Below are positions 36,560-48,840 of a DNA stretch of 64,000 nt, one piece after another; within the stretch, counting starts at the first letter, position 1, and each line of letters opens with the position of its first letter. The notes beneath the pieces were generated by a model. It had not been told where the DNA came from, searched no databases, and saw only the letters and a list, made by a program, of their open reading frames with translations. This DNA is from Amaurobius ferox (taxonomy: Eukaryota; Arthropoda; Arachnida; Araneae; Amaurobiidae): contig OX578144.1 in the NCBI GenBank assembly GCA_951213105.1, forward strand, positions 86,317,015 to 86,381,014, given 5' to 3'. Made by a program: the position numbers and the translations under genes.

Positions 36560-36840
36560 TACAAATATAAAATAAACTTCCCTCTGCAGGAGATCGTATA
36601 AAATGAATTGCTAAGCTTTTGTCAACGGTTTAAAGCAGATAAAAGAAATAAATTTGGGACACAATTCCAGGAGGCTAAATAAATGAAAGAATTTTCTAGT
36701 CAGATGAAAGTATCGTGATACTGGATATCAGAAATGACAACAAATGGGAATAGGGGATTTGGTAAGTGACATAATAAATACTGCACAAAGCTCATGTTTA
36801 TTGGGAATTTAGGCCGCATCTTCTCTTTAATGATGACTTG
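36560..36840 (+). repeat. Repeat G, copy 1 (unclassified)
   Basis: Paired with 62660-62960. The best block is ATGACAACAAATGGGAATAG, then GGGATTTGGTAAGTGACATA, then AATACTG. Upstream both share an AAATGAATWGCYAAG motif. Same orientation, no frame. Class unknown. Confidence 0.5.
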
Positions 36841-37133
36841 TGTATTCCGTGATAGTTTTTAAACTTCAATCATTACAAAATAGATAATATCTGGAATCTG
36901 ATTCTAAATTTAGTTGAATTCTTAGACTGGAATTTTCTCTTAAAGGAGTTCAAAAAATGGACGACATAAAATGATAAAATCAAATATTACGACATTCTCA
37001 TAGAACCCATGTATAATGTGTGCTTGTAAATTTAGAATCATGTTTCTATTGCAGATTATAGTATTCATCAACTAGGCTTCGTGTTATTAAGGGTACGTCA
37101 GTATGCATTAACTGCGATACCAATAATTAAAAA
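36841..37133. other. Stretch with nothing recognised
   Basis: Short AT-rich gap between repeat G and element A4. Confidence 0.35.
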
Positions 37134-37886
37134 ATCTGATGTGGGCAGCACATGACTTTCCTTATATAATGCAATGAATTTACTACTTTTATAGTTAAAA
37201 AAATGTTATTCTTATAGTAGATACTTATATTCTTTCCAAGATACTGAATTTTCTTCAAATAGTCGTCAATTTCATTGATTTAGCGTCATTTTTATTCATT
37301 TGGCGAGATTTCGTTAATTTGGCAACATTTAAAAAAGTAGTCAAGTTGGCGACATTCCGCCAAATTCGTCGCCAAAATACTGCCAAGAGTTATGGCGGAG
37401 AAATATGTTACTCTTACAGCAGGTAAATGACTATTGGCGTTCAAATGCAAAAGTATTACTCAAAGTATCTTTTCTCGTGAATGAAACGAGTTAGATCCAC
37501 GAGAATGATGTCACTACATTTATCGCATGATATTTCATATAAAAAGTGAACATGTTTGATAAGAGTTAATACATTTTTTTTAATTTATAGGATTTTTTGA
37601 TAAACTTATTTTAAAAATGTGCAATATCTCGAGAACAGTTCATGCTAGCGTTCTACAGTTTATGTCAATCGTTTTCTAATAAAAAATTACATAAGAAATG
37701 TCTACTTGCGTAACTTTATTAAAGGTTTTGATTTTTTGATGATTTTTTTAAAATATCACTCGAAAATTGAGGGGGGTTCTGAACATTCGAATGTGTTTCA
37801 AAACAATAAGCTTCCAGTATTCATGGATTCTATTTTTTGTACCAAATTTCTTTTGAATTGCTCCATTCGTTCGTAAGATATCGTCT

Positions 37887-37937
<51 letters not shown>

Positions 37938-38124
37938 TACTTCCACACACACACACGCACACACACACAAACATACTTTCACACACACACACACAGCCAT
38001 CATCTCAAAAATGTTCGATTCGTAATCAGGGATGCTTGAAACGTGCTGTCCCGTCAAAAACTCGAATTAGAATTTTCGTCCCCGTCACAATACTACCCTT
38101 ATACATTATGTATATAAGGAAAGC
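37134..38124 (-). mobile_element. Family A element, full length (A4)
   Basis: Minus-oriented, 991 bp. Opens ATCTGATGTGGGCAGCACAT, GACTTTCCTTATATAATG. Closes with long CA runs (37891-38000), TCGAATTAGAATTTTCGTCC, and the head hairpin CCCTTATACATTATGTATAT then AAGGAAAG. Confidence 0.9.
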
Positions 38125-38639
38125 AAAAATCTATAGTTAGCTACATGCTAAACATGTTTTGCCTTCAACATGTAGATGCCAAGTAGCAATTTTTTGCTAC
38201 CAATGCAGATATTTTCTATACCAAGCTGACGAATGCATCATAAGCATAAAACCGACTCCTGTATTCTGCCATCTACAGTGGGAGCACAAACTTCACATAT
38301 TACACTAAGAAAGGACTGTTCTCTTAGATGGTAGTCAATCTCACTATACCTGATAATCCAACAGAAACTCTATATATCGAGCCACTATGAAGTTAAGCTT
38401 TCAAAATTTGAAGTGGCACACATAATATAATAATAATATATAATATTTTAAATTTTAGAATGAAACGAATTTTGATTTGCATGAGCTATCTTATTACTCC
38501 TATGATAGTATGACATTCCGTACCAAGTAAATATTTTCGAGTATTGAGAAAATTCCTACGTCAGCAGTATTCAGATATAAGTCAAATTTAACCAAACTGC
38601 AGGGACTTGGGGGCGTTTCCAACAAGACTTGAAATCGTG
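38125..38639. other. Stretch with nothing recognised
   Basis: No supported feature. Confidence 0.35.
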
Positions 38640-39060
38640 GATGTACTATCAGGATATAAAATGAGTCCGAATTTCTGGATAACTAATACGTTTATTTACA
38701 AGCACAACATAAAGAGGAACAATGTACTGCAAATAGCTCTATAGCAATTTCACAAGACCGCTGAACTACTGTCAGGTGTAGTAAAACAGCACTTAAATAC
38801 TCCATTAATTAACCAACGCCGATACTATTCTCAAAACCTCACCATTTAATGTAACTCGTATCACGACAACTGCTTGATAACTGAGCAATGTTTTATTTTA
38901 TATACTATCCGCAGAGATGTTCAAAATGTGCTCGTATCTTGAAGAATATGAGATGGTCCGAGTACATCCAAGAAGTCGCCAAGTTGGTAATAAATCGTCA
39001 AATCTAACAACCCCCACAAGATCTTCAATATATGGCAACCCTGAATCACAAGATGGGGAT
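38640..39060 (+). repeat. Repeat E, copy 2 (LTR-like)
   Basis: Shares ATACGTTTATTTACAAGCAC, GATACTATTCTCAAAACC and TGGCAACCCTGAATCAC with copy 1 at 28070-28830, same orientation, but lacks the CRE-like cluster. Confidence 0.5.
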
Positions 39061-39202
39061 GGTTTCTTGTAAAGCTGTTTTCTTCGCCTGTTCTTAAAAG
39101 AGACTCCATTGAATGTATTTCACACGTTCGCAATAATATGATTACATTGAATCTGAACTTACCTGATGACCGCTGTGAGAAAACGTACATAATACCATAA
39201 AA

Positions 39203-39574
39203 CAGTGTTCTTCAAACTTTGTCATCTCGCGGAACCCTTTTTTGAGATATTTTTTTTATGGAACCCTTCGTTCAGTAGCACACTCAGATTTGATTTTAGG
39301 GGGGGATGTGTCATATTACGTATTACATGTTATGAACAAGGTGCGTATCTGCCTTTGTTATAAAAACTTTATATAAGATATAAATTTGCATTAATTCAAA
39401 CAAGAAGATAAATATTTCATATAAAGTATTTGTATTATACATATATATGTCATATGAAATTGAAAACAAAGAAAAACAAAACAAAAACAACGAATTTTAG
39501 TATCGACTCGCGGAACCCCTAAAGCGTTTGAGTGGAAACCTAGGGTTCCGCGGAACACTGGTTGAAGAACACTG
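39203..39574. mobile_element. hAT MITE with 8-bp TSD
   Basis: 372 bp. Left terminus CAGTGTTCTTCAAAC and right terminus (reversed) CAGTGTTCTTCAACCAGTG are inverted repeats of the CAGTG...TTCTTCAA type used by hAT elements. The 8-bp direct repeat CCATAAAA lies at 39195-39202 and 39575-39582, adjacent to both ends and identical. Internally there are further CGCGGAACCC / GGGTTCCGCGG inverted motifs. No transposase. Confidence 0.93.
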
Positions 39575-39582
39575 CCATAAAA

Positions 39583-40851
39583 TAATAGGTATGGAGGTTA
39601 AAAACAATACAACCCAATATTTTTCCCGAGCATATATTCTTTTATTTACATATTTTGCAGAAATCATTATTTACAATAATAGCTTCTATTTATTTTTTTC
39701 TTTTTAACATTTAAATTCCTAATGCAAATCGAATTTGGCATCATGATATTAAATTAAAAAGAAAACAGTTAGTTAGACTCAAGCGACGACAGCACATTTA
39801 AAATAAAATATGCGATATATTGAAAATATTTTATTCTTACCGCTTTGAACTGGTAGTGATGATTCCGTCAGGAGTTTGTACTGAAAGTACTTACAGTGCA
39901 TGTTAACTGCTAGGTATATTTCCATTGTCGAAGTCGAAACAATCTTAGATATAGCACCCTCTTCACATGACTAAATTGCCGTGACTAATTTTCAACACTA
40001 AATGATAAAGGAATGAAAAAAGCCAGTTACTGGTTGGTCTCATGCTTTTCCCGCTACCGGATGGTCCGATGTAACACCGTTTGAGATCTAGGCCAGCCCC
40101 TACCCTGTTCCCACTGTGGCATAGCCAGGACGTGCCGTCTGGACATTACAATCCCTGAACATATCGTAAATATTGTGTAATATAAGAGTCCAGTTGTGAA
40201 GCTCGAGTACTGTCATTCTTCAGACTAGTAGGTATATCATTCTTTTACGCGCTGCCAATCCCCTTTATTTATATTTTTATTGTCAATCTTTAAAAAATAT
40301 CAATGCCATGTAACATATATGAAGCTTATTTAAGTTATAAGATACCATAAAAGAACAAATTTTAAAACTTATAAAATAGTATGAAGACGTAAGCAAAAAC
40401 GCAGAATAAATTTGAAAACAAGCAAAATGCCGTCAAGTAGGGAGTGAGAATTTCAGAGACGTGACACATTTGAAATATACTAAAACTGTTGTTCAAAAAA
40501 CATAAAGATTCATAAGCTTTATACGAAACATCATATGACACAGTTTGAATATCAACACCCTTATTACTATTTTATATTCTGTCTTGCAGTTTTCTGGCTT
40601 TTCAAAAATTTTTGTAGCATATATCAATGCAAAATTCTGCAAATCAATATTTTTTGAACTAATATTTCACATGAATGTGAGTGAGCTTGTAAAATTTGAA
40701 AAGTGTTTCCTATATTTACATTACGTAAATTTTTACACTTGTTAATGTGGTGACAATTACATATGGAATAGTTTGGATTTTAAGATGATCTTAGTGCAAG
40801 CAAGATGTGTACTGCAATTGGAGGATTTACAACCAGGCTATGATACCAAAA
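39583..40851. other. Stretch with nothing firmly recognised
   Basis: Around 40080-40160 a short frame carries CSHCGIARTC, reminiscent of LINE C-terminal zinc motifs, but it is too short to call. The rest is AT-rich. Confidence 0.3.
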
Positions 40852-41667
40852 GATCTCATGTAGGCAACGCATGACTTTACTTATATAATGCAATTAATTT
40901 ATTACTTTTACAGTAAAATAAATAGATTTTTCTTAAAAGTAATAAATAGATTCTTAATAAGAAAAGAATATAAGCAGATACTTATATTCTTTCCATGATA
41001 TTGCATTTAGGATAATTAGTCGTCATTTTTATCGATTTAGCGTCATTTTTATCCATTTGGCGAGATTTTCGTTAATCTGACAACATTTCAAAAAGTCGCC
41101 AAGTTTGGCGGTATTCCGCCAAATTTTTCGCCAAAATCTCGTCAAGGGTTATGATAATGATAATATTAATAAGTTATTCGTATAGCAGATAAATAACTAC
41201 TGGAGTTCAATTACAAAGTATTACTCAAAGTATCTTTTCTCATGAATGGAACGAGCTAGATCCATGGGAATGTGATGTCACCAAATATATCGCATGGTAT
41301 TACATATGAAAAGTGAACATGTTTCACAATAGGAAATATTTTTATTTTATTTTATATGTCTTTTTGAATTTCTTTTTTGTAAAATGTGCAATATCTCGAT
41401 AACGGTTCATACTAACGTGCTAAAGTTTATGTCAATCGTTTTCTAAGGAAACATTACATAAGAAATGTTTATTTGTGTAACTTTATTAAAGATTATGATT
41501 GTTTGATGATTTTTTCAAAATTTCACTCCAGACTTTAGGGGGGTTCTGAGCATTCGATTACGTTTAAAAACAATTGGCTTCCAGTATTCATAGATTGTGA
41601 TTTTTGTACGAAATTGCAATCGAATTGATCTATTTGTTCGTGAGATATCGTCTCCACAGACTCACTA

Positions 41668-41717
<50 letters not shown>

Positions 41718-41840
41718 CACCTCAAAAGGTTTTATTCGTGATCAGGGATGCTTGAAACGTGCTTTCCCGTCGAAATCTCGAATTCGAATTTTCGACCCGT
41801 CACAATACTTTCCTTATATATTTTGTATATAAGGAAAGTA
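40852..41840 (-). mobile_element. Family A element, full length (A5)
   Basis: Minus-oriented. Tail complement ATCTCATGTAGGCAACGCAT, A body, CA microsatellite (41670-41716), TCGAATTCGAATTTTCGACC, and head ACTTTCCTTATATATTTTGT then ATATAAGGAAAGT. A second TATATATAAGGAAAGT follows at 41850-41866, repeating the hairpin's right arm. Confidence 0.88.
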
Positions 41841-42105
41841 ATATAAATTATATATATAAGGAAAGTAAAAGGATGAATACTATTTTATGTCTATAAGGTG
41901 CTGGTTTTATGACATCTGACGATATGAATGCCTTGAACATTTAAGGGGCCCATAAACAGAACAATACACGATTTAGCCATAAGATGCGTACGTTCGCAGA
42001 TTTTCCAAGATTTGTATATTACAAAATTATTAGGCAATCAGTCTCACTTTGAATATTCAGGCCTTTTCTTGCGATCCTTAACTGCAGCAATGTGGGATAT
42101 CTATC

Positions 42106-42797
42106 TACATCTTACAGCATAATCAGTTTACATACTCCATAAGTAAAAATTAGGTTTCGTTGTAGAAATAATCATAGTTGGATGATCATTTAAACTCAAG
42201 TATGTTGTAATTGTGTTGTTTCAGAATACAGATGCACAGAAATTAAGCAAAATAAATTGGTTTTAGGATGGGTACAACATTAAATTTAAATTAAAAATAA
42301 TTTTTAAAATCACGATTTCGACACAAGATGGATGGCAATATTATTTTGAAGTGGGTCACGTGATCTCTTCATATAACGGTCACGCGATCTATTCATATAA
42401 AGGATAAAGGGTTTTATTATTATTTTTGTTATTTAAAAAAAACTTTTGAATATATATTTGCTGAATATTTTTTTATACATTTTTTGGGATAATTTAGATA
42501 TTTCCTAAAACTTTCGACGCAATTTGTGAATTTTAAATTTGCTTAAAAATGTTTGAAAAATTAGGTCCCATAGGGTTCAATGTATTTCATTTTTTCAACT
42601 CGGGTCCAATTCAAAACTAATTGGGTGCTATTATTCATTTATATTCCCATAGGTCCCACTGACCATCTGAACTACGTACTAAAATTTCACGTTGATGAAG
42701 TAATTTTTACGGCAGTTATCGTCTTAACGGACAGGCAGATAGACAGACAGAATGAACAAAGTCATAAACACTTTTCAACTATGTTGTAAAGTGTTAG
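42106..42797 (-). mobile_element. Family C element lacking its tail (C7)
   Basis: Body from the GTAGAAATAATCATAGTTGG segment onward, then CAGATAGACAGACAGAATGA, ACAAAGTCATAAACAC and the hairpin CACTTTTCAACTATGTTG with TAAAGTG. Confidence 0.83.
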
Positions 42798-43398
42798 AAA
42801 TAGTTATTTAATTATCAGCATTTTATGAGGAAGATTCTCTCTTATGCTGCTATGACTATAATGCATTGATTTTTTTTCTTACATAATGCAATGAATTTAC
42901 ATCTTTCACAGTGAAAAAACAATCCATAAGATTCACGGCCCTATATGTTCACGGCCCTATGTGTAATTTATATCACAGTTTTGCATGGTAAATCCTGAGA
43001 AACGGCGGGTAATCGCTGCTCCTGTTCTACAACTGAAACGTGTATTTCATAAAAGCAGTGAAACCTCAAAATATGAAATTCAAAACCTTTAATATTAAAT
43101 AATTAAGATACAAGACAGACTAGTAACTTGTACAGCCATGCAAGATATACCAAACAAATTGAAAGTTTTGGCACGCGGATTATTTCAATTAATTTTCTCC
43201 ATAAACTTAACATTTTCTAATCTGTGACCTCAGATGTTTTAGAGCATGTAGCGAAATTCAAAATTCGACTTCATCGTAAGTTAATATATGAATTACCCAA
43301 GCTATGTACAAAATGTTATTCGAATCAGTTGAGTTTTACTACGTTAGGGAGATGAGTTTTACAATATTAGGGATTGAGAGTTTACTGCGTTTGCTGTG
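42798..43398. other. Stretch with nothing recognised
   Basis: Contains a small duplicated CACGGCCCTATRTG at 42938-42965. Otherwise no feature. Confidence 0.35.
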
Positions 43399-44180
43399 TT
43401 AATGGTGAGCGTCAGTAAATCTTCTGCCCTATCCGCTTTTTGTTAACTTTCGCGGCACACATTTTTCGCCGAAATTCTGCTCAAACAGTTGTGAAATATT
43501 TTCTAAAACATAAAAGGCAATGCTTAGATTATATTAAAACTTAATTTAATACCGAATAAAACATAGAATATATTTTTTATTTTCATTCAAATATTTTTGG
43601 TGCTGCCATCTGATGTCGTAATTTAATTCATACCGATTATTTTTATTTTTAATGAACATTTTTAAATATCTATCCCTTCTAATACAGTATTAAATACAAC
43701 AATAGACCATATATAATAATGCCACAATCACGCAAAAGTAATTTCCCATTATATAAATTTGATAAGGGGATCTAAATGTACATCACTGAGGACTGCAATT
43801 TTGTCTTCAAGTTCAAGTCCAAGTTCAATTACGTTTCCGTGATTGTGGCATTATTATATATGATCTGTTGTTGTATTTAATAGCGTATTAGAAGGAATAG
43901 CTATTTAAAAATATTCATTAAAAAGTAAAAATAATCGGTATGAATTAAATTTTTATATTATTGTATTTTATTTTAATTCAAAAATATTTTGAGTTAAAAT
44001 AAAAAATATATTCTATGCTTTATTGGGTATTAAATTTAGTTTTGATATAAACTAAGCATTACATTTTATCTATCAGAAAATATTTCACAAATGTTTGAGC
44101 AGAATTTCGACGAAAAATGTGTGCCGCGAAAGTTATCAAAGCGCGGATAGAGCAGAAGATTTACTGACGCTCACCCTTAA
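43399..44180. mobile_element. TTAA-flanked foldback element (piggyBac-type MITE candidate)
   Basis: Two imperfect inverted arms of about 345 bp (43403-43744 and 43826-44176) surround an 80-bp loop. Terminal sequences are GGTGAGCGTCAGTAAATCTT on the left and its complement AGATTTACTGACGCTCACC on the right. TTAA stands at both borders (43399-43402 and 44177-44180), the target signature of piggyBac-like transposases. No transposase is encoded. Confidence 0.75.
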
Positions 44181-46056
44181 GTAAACTACGTTAGGAACTC
44201 ACTTTGCTCCAATAATAAAACTTAAATGAAGTTAACCATTGAACGACGAAGGCATAGGTGTGATCCTAATGAACCATCGACAATCTGTGGACGATGTGTG
44301 GACGATGTTCTGTTGTCATCTCAAAAATAGATACGGACTTGTGTAAGATAGTCTGATAGTTGTCGCAAGAAGTGTTCTTGAGCAAAGGAAGAAGTTGCTT
44401 CGTTATACATGAAAAACGCAAAGTTCTACTCTAGTATTTTTAAATTTGTGTGTGCAATATAAAATGGAGGGATCAAATTCATTAATAATTCGTAGACAGT
44501 GAAGGTCAGCAGCGTCTGCCTACAATTAGGATGGATGTATTCCCTTAAATTACTAGTCTAATATAATAAATTATAATTAGTTTATTCGATTAATGTATGC
44601 ATGTTATTTTAAAGATGACATGGATTGCAGCCATTTAGCTTCTAGCTCCTCGAAACTCATTAATGACGTTTCTTAAGTGATCATAATTGAAATAGATTAT
44701 TATAGTAGATATTAAAATAAGTATATAATAAAATAGATTAGAAGTTATTTTAATATATTTATATATTAAAATAGATTAGTCGAATATTTTGCCACAACAT
44801 TCGCTATTAAACAGATAAGTAGCAATTTTAAATGGAAATCCCTTTATAATGGAATTCCCTGTTATTTTTTAGCTTTCAGAGTTCTTCTATAGGTGCCTAA
44901 AGATGAGATTATGTAGTTCCATCAGTATCCATATATGTGTTCATATCTTTTGCTCTATAATAATACTATGTCATTCTTGCATAAATAACTGTATATTTCT
45001 ATTTTCTCTGACAGCCAATTTAATGGTCTTACAGTCCCATTTATACATTAAAAATGCGGGAGGATATACAAGAAAAATGGCCATTTGTCCATAATTCTAC
45101 TTTTGAGATAACATGACATTTAGGTATATTAAACCGACAATTGTACCTTTTTAAGTTTTCAGTGGATTTAGATAACCATATGCTTTCGAAATATGTGAAA
45201 TGATTTTATCACGGTCTGTGAGTTGACAATTCCGAGGAATTATTTATTTTATCAAACATGGTTGTAAAAGGACGGTTAAAAAATAAAAACCTGGTTTACA
45301 TCTCGGTTTCAATTCAACCATGTTTAAAAAAATTTAAATAAAATAAACCATGGTTAAAACCAAAGTTTTAAGTAAAAGGGTTTAAATTAGTCAACTTTAC
45401 TATCAACCCAAAACCGTTTAAGCTGTTTTTCCTCTTTCAATAATATTCAAGCGTGATTGATAATGGACATTTTGCAAGATGGGTTGTAATTATCGCAAAG
45501 ACATGTTTTTTTTTATCAAGCAGAAAAATTTATATTTAACAAGCCCCTAAACATATTTTTAAAATTCCCGATACTTGAACCCTTTTTATAAACCAGCACA
45601 TATTTGTATGGCCCTACAATAGCATCTATACGCTGTTTGATCATATCTGGAATTTAACATTTGACCGTAAATGAACGTGTCCGCAAATTTGACTTTATAT
45701 TTTTATTTGTCACAATTTGTTATCTGAAAATCAAAATGCTTAACAAAATACAAATATTAACTTAGATAACTGTAGCTAAAATACACCGTTGAAATTCACC
45801 GATTTTAAGCATACAGTATAAATGCTTATGAAAGCAATACAGTTCCATTCATCATCGTTTAGCTGACACATATATCTTAAATTGCCACTGAAGCAAACAT
45901 AACCATTATAGTGCGTTTTATACATGTTGTTGAATGGATAAAACTATAAATGCCACGCAAGATATTTCAGACTTGTTGAGTGAGATTAATGAACCTGGAA
46001 GTCAATGCAGTATTAATTTTGGAATTTAACTATTTAGTACGTTAAGAAGTTTGTTT
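44181..46056. other. AT-rich stretch, one palindromic patch
   Basis: At about 45240-45430 there are repeated AACCATGGTTAAAACC-type palindromes, possibly an old MITE. A 63-codon frame at 44903-45094 is not recognisable. Otherwise nothing identified. Confidence 0.3.
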
Positions 46057-46220
46057 GAGATACATCGTTGTTGGATTGTTGAGATATATCGTTGTTTGAT
46101 AGTTGAGATATATCGTTGTTTGATTGTTAAGATATATCGTTGTTTGATTGTTAAGATATATTGTTGTTTGATTGTTGGGATATATCGTTGTTTGATTGTT
46201 GAGATATATCGTTGTTGATA
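46057..46220 (+). repeat. 24-bp minisatellite, about seven copies
   Basis: Units start at 46057, 46081, 46105, 46129, 46153, 46177 and 46201, exactly 24 bp apart. Each begins RRGATATATCG and ends TTTGATTGTT, with one or two changes per unit. Confidence 0.95.
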
Positions 46221-46239
46221 TTTTTACTGTTTTTAATTG

Positions 46240-46351
46240 TATGTTAATTTATTGGACAAAATTATCTGTAAAATGTGTAATATGTCGGGAACGGTTGATA
46301 CTAATATTATAAGTTTGTGTCATTTGTTTCCTTATGAAAAATTACATAAGT
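46240..46351 (-). mobile_element. Ancient family A relic
   Basis: AAAATGTGTAATATGTCGGG, AACGGTTGATACTAATATTA and TTATGAAAAATTACATAAG match the A body read in minus orientation. Confidence 0.5.
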
Positions 46352-47496
46352 GTAATGGCGGGGGATAAGAGATGAAACGTGACCTCTTAATTTAGAATTT
46401 AGCCACACCAGCACCACTACAAAAACCATGATCAAAAAAATGCCGCAAAATAACCCACAGGTCAACACACTCCTGTCGGGAGAAGTAAATCTCCGCGATG
46501 ACCTACAGCCCAGAAGAACCTAAATAACCTAAAAACATTCAAAATCAAAACCTTACCTAAAGGAACGTCTTCTTCACAAATATCAAAAGGAATTACAATA
46601 CACAAATAAATAAACAGAATTTAGAAGTTAAAATGAATTTTCATTTATTTAAGAAGTTAAATTCCTATGTATTTCAGATACAACAGCTGAATCTCTCAGC
46701 ACACCACTGGACACATGCGCAGATTTTATCAGAGCGCTACTGGCTTTAAAGCCTCCATACTTCCACATAATGCAATACTGAGTGGCAAACCACATGTCAT
46801 AATGATATCAAATATAGGTATGGTCAAATTACTGGGATGAGCACTCTGAGAGTTAAAAGAAAGCATTTTTGATAAATAATCAAAACAGAAATTATAATAT
46901 AATATTAGGATATGCATTAAATTGTAGTTACAGATTACAATGGATGGTTTCACTTTCCATTACGATGTCTCTCTCTCTCTTGAAGTTAAACAATAAAGGT
47001 CACTTACTCCGGTCATCAAGACGTCGTAAGTAAGGTCGTAGTTCTCAACATCAGCCAATCACCCACACGGCGATGAATCGGTGTTTCATAACGAAAGGCC
47101 GGCACACACATTCAGGGATTTTTCCAGAATGGCCCAGCCTGGACGGATGGCATCATTCACTAGAACTACTCGGGTAGCGACGATACGATTTACCTTCCCG
47201 GTATGAGCCTCGGGAGCATTCCACAAGCCAGCTCGATGATGTTAAGGTATTAGTCCCGGAATGAGCATCGGGTTCGCTCTACTTGCAGTTTCGACGTTAT
47301 TTCATTCCCGGTATTAACCTCGAGATCGTACCATAAAATGGTCGTTAGAAAGGCAGCACTCCTCAGCTCACGAATATCTAGGAATCTGCCTGGAGGTCAG
47401 ACTCCCGAGATTCGGAGTGAGCGTTGCTATCGTGAACTGCCTACTGAAGTAAGAGCGTAGAGCAGACGAGCATATAAGAGAGCGAGACTACTACTA
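46352..47496 (+). other. Possible LTR-like region with TATA motif and triple CCCGG repeat
   Basis: From 46990 the sequence becomes GC-rich. Three spaced copies of a CCCGGTATGAGCCTCGGGA-like unit occur at about 47203, 47252 and 47302 (CCCGGAATGAGCATCGGG, CCCGGTATTAACCTCGAG). A CATATAAGAG TATA-like box at 47471 precedes the LINE insertion. TGTAATGGCGGGGG at 46350 could be an LTR start. No coding frame. Identity uncertain. Confidence 0.3.
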
Positions 47497-47847
47497 CTTG
47501 CTTAGTGTGACCAATGGAAGGGAGTCCCTAGTCCGAAGACTTTAACCTCCGGTATAATGCCTATATTTGATATTCATGACATAAGTTGAGCAGATATGAT
47601 ATGAAAAGTAAAAATAAAATAAAGTTAAAACTTAAGAAAATTAACATGAGCATCCCCAGAACTAAAAAATTTAAAGGAATTAACTAAAAAATAAGGAATT
47701 AAACGTTAGAAAGCCGGTACCGCATGCGGTCCGGTGCTGCCATCTATAGCAGCGAGCAAGAGTTAAATGCTAAAAAAGAATGAAGCCAAAAAAAAGAATT
47801 AAAAAACTTTGAAGGAGAGAATAAGGAATGAAAAAGAAGTTATAAAG

Positions 47848-48840
47848 CTAAGGGGGGTCATACAAAACAGCACGGGGCCGCTTTTTCTGCTCACGAGGGT
47901 CATAATCTGTTAGAGTGAAAAGTGTTTCATTTTTGATAGTGGGAATATTGTGATAAAATTTTTCAGAAAGTTTTTTGATAGTAAATTTGATGGTGTTTAT
48001 GTCGAAGTCTTTACGAATAATGTCATTTCGAAGGTATCGCGGTGCTTTCCGTATGATTCTTAAAATTCTGTTTTGCTCTATCTGTATTCTCTCCAGGTTC
48101 GTTTTGCAGGCATAGCCCCAAATAGGGCAAGCATAAAGAAGGATGGGGAGAATGATTTGTTTGAATAAAAGGATTTTGTTACTAAGGTCAAGGTGTTTCG
48201 AAAAAAGGAGATGGTTGAGAGCGCCGGCGAGCTTTTTAGTCTTTTTGATAACATGGGTAAGGTGGGTGCTCCAGGTGAGACGACTGTCCAGGTGGACACC
48301 GAGGTATTTAGCTGTACGTTGGAAGCAAACTGGCTGATCGTTGATTTGAAGCGGGGGAGGGGGGAAACGTTTCCAAGAGAAGAAGATGGCCTGTGATTTG
48401 CGTGCATTAATTTTGATGTTCCAATTTTTAAAATAGGTTTCAAGGAGGGAAATGTGGTTTTGAAGGTGGGCATGAAGAAAATTAATATTACGATGAGCGG
48501 AAATGATGCAGGTGTCATCAGCATAAAGGCAAAGGGTGGTATGGGGCGAACGAGGTATATCATTAACAAAAATGTTGAAGAGGAGGGGGGGCAGGATAGA
48601 ACCTTGGGGTACCCCTGCTTTGATTGGTTTATTATTTGAAAGGGTGTTAAGGACACGGACATGGAAGTTACGATTTTGAAGATAGGAATTTATGATGAGG
48701 ATGAGGGGGGAGGGGACTTTTATTTGAATAAGTTTAAAGATGAGTCCAAGATGGTAGGTTTTATCGAATGCTTTCTCAACGTCAAGTAAAAGGGCTCCAG
48801 CTGACTGTTTGTTGCGGAAACCGTCAGAAACAAATTCCAC
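47848..48840 (-). pseudogene. Jockey RT C-terminal part (copy 1)
   Basis: An open frame of 330 codons covers the RT palm and thumb: LLLDVEKAFDKTYHLGLIFK (first catalytic Asp), GVPQGSILPPLLFNIFVNDI, LYADDTCI (YADD box) and the C-terminal tail ending YDPP. It differs from copy 2 at only about six residues over the same span. Upstream, the frame is lost between about 49100 and 49350; a G-run at 49247-49257 is longer than in copy 2, and a T-run also differs. The 138-codon frame at 49353-49769 is the severed upstream part. Not functional. Confidence 0.9.

Noticed and set aside
37748..38057. Cys/Val or Thr/His repeat peptides (also at 30131-30589, 41535-41720 and 59734-60219)
   Set aside because: Translations of TG/CA microsatellites inside family A elements.
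40080..40160. Zinc-like CSHCGIARTC motif resembling a LINE C-terminus
   Set aside because: Too short, with adjacent stops and no RT nearby.
29369..41840. Classical Helitron (TC...CTRR ends) for families A/B
   Set aside because: No CTRR terminus beside the hairpin; the palindrome-microsatellite-stem-loop plan fits Helentron-related HINEs better.
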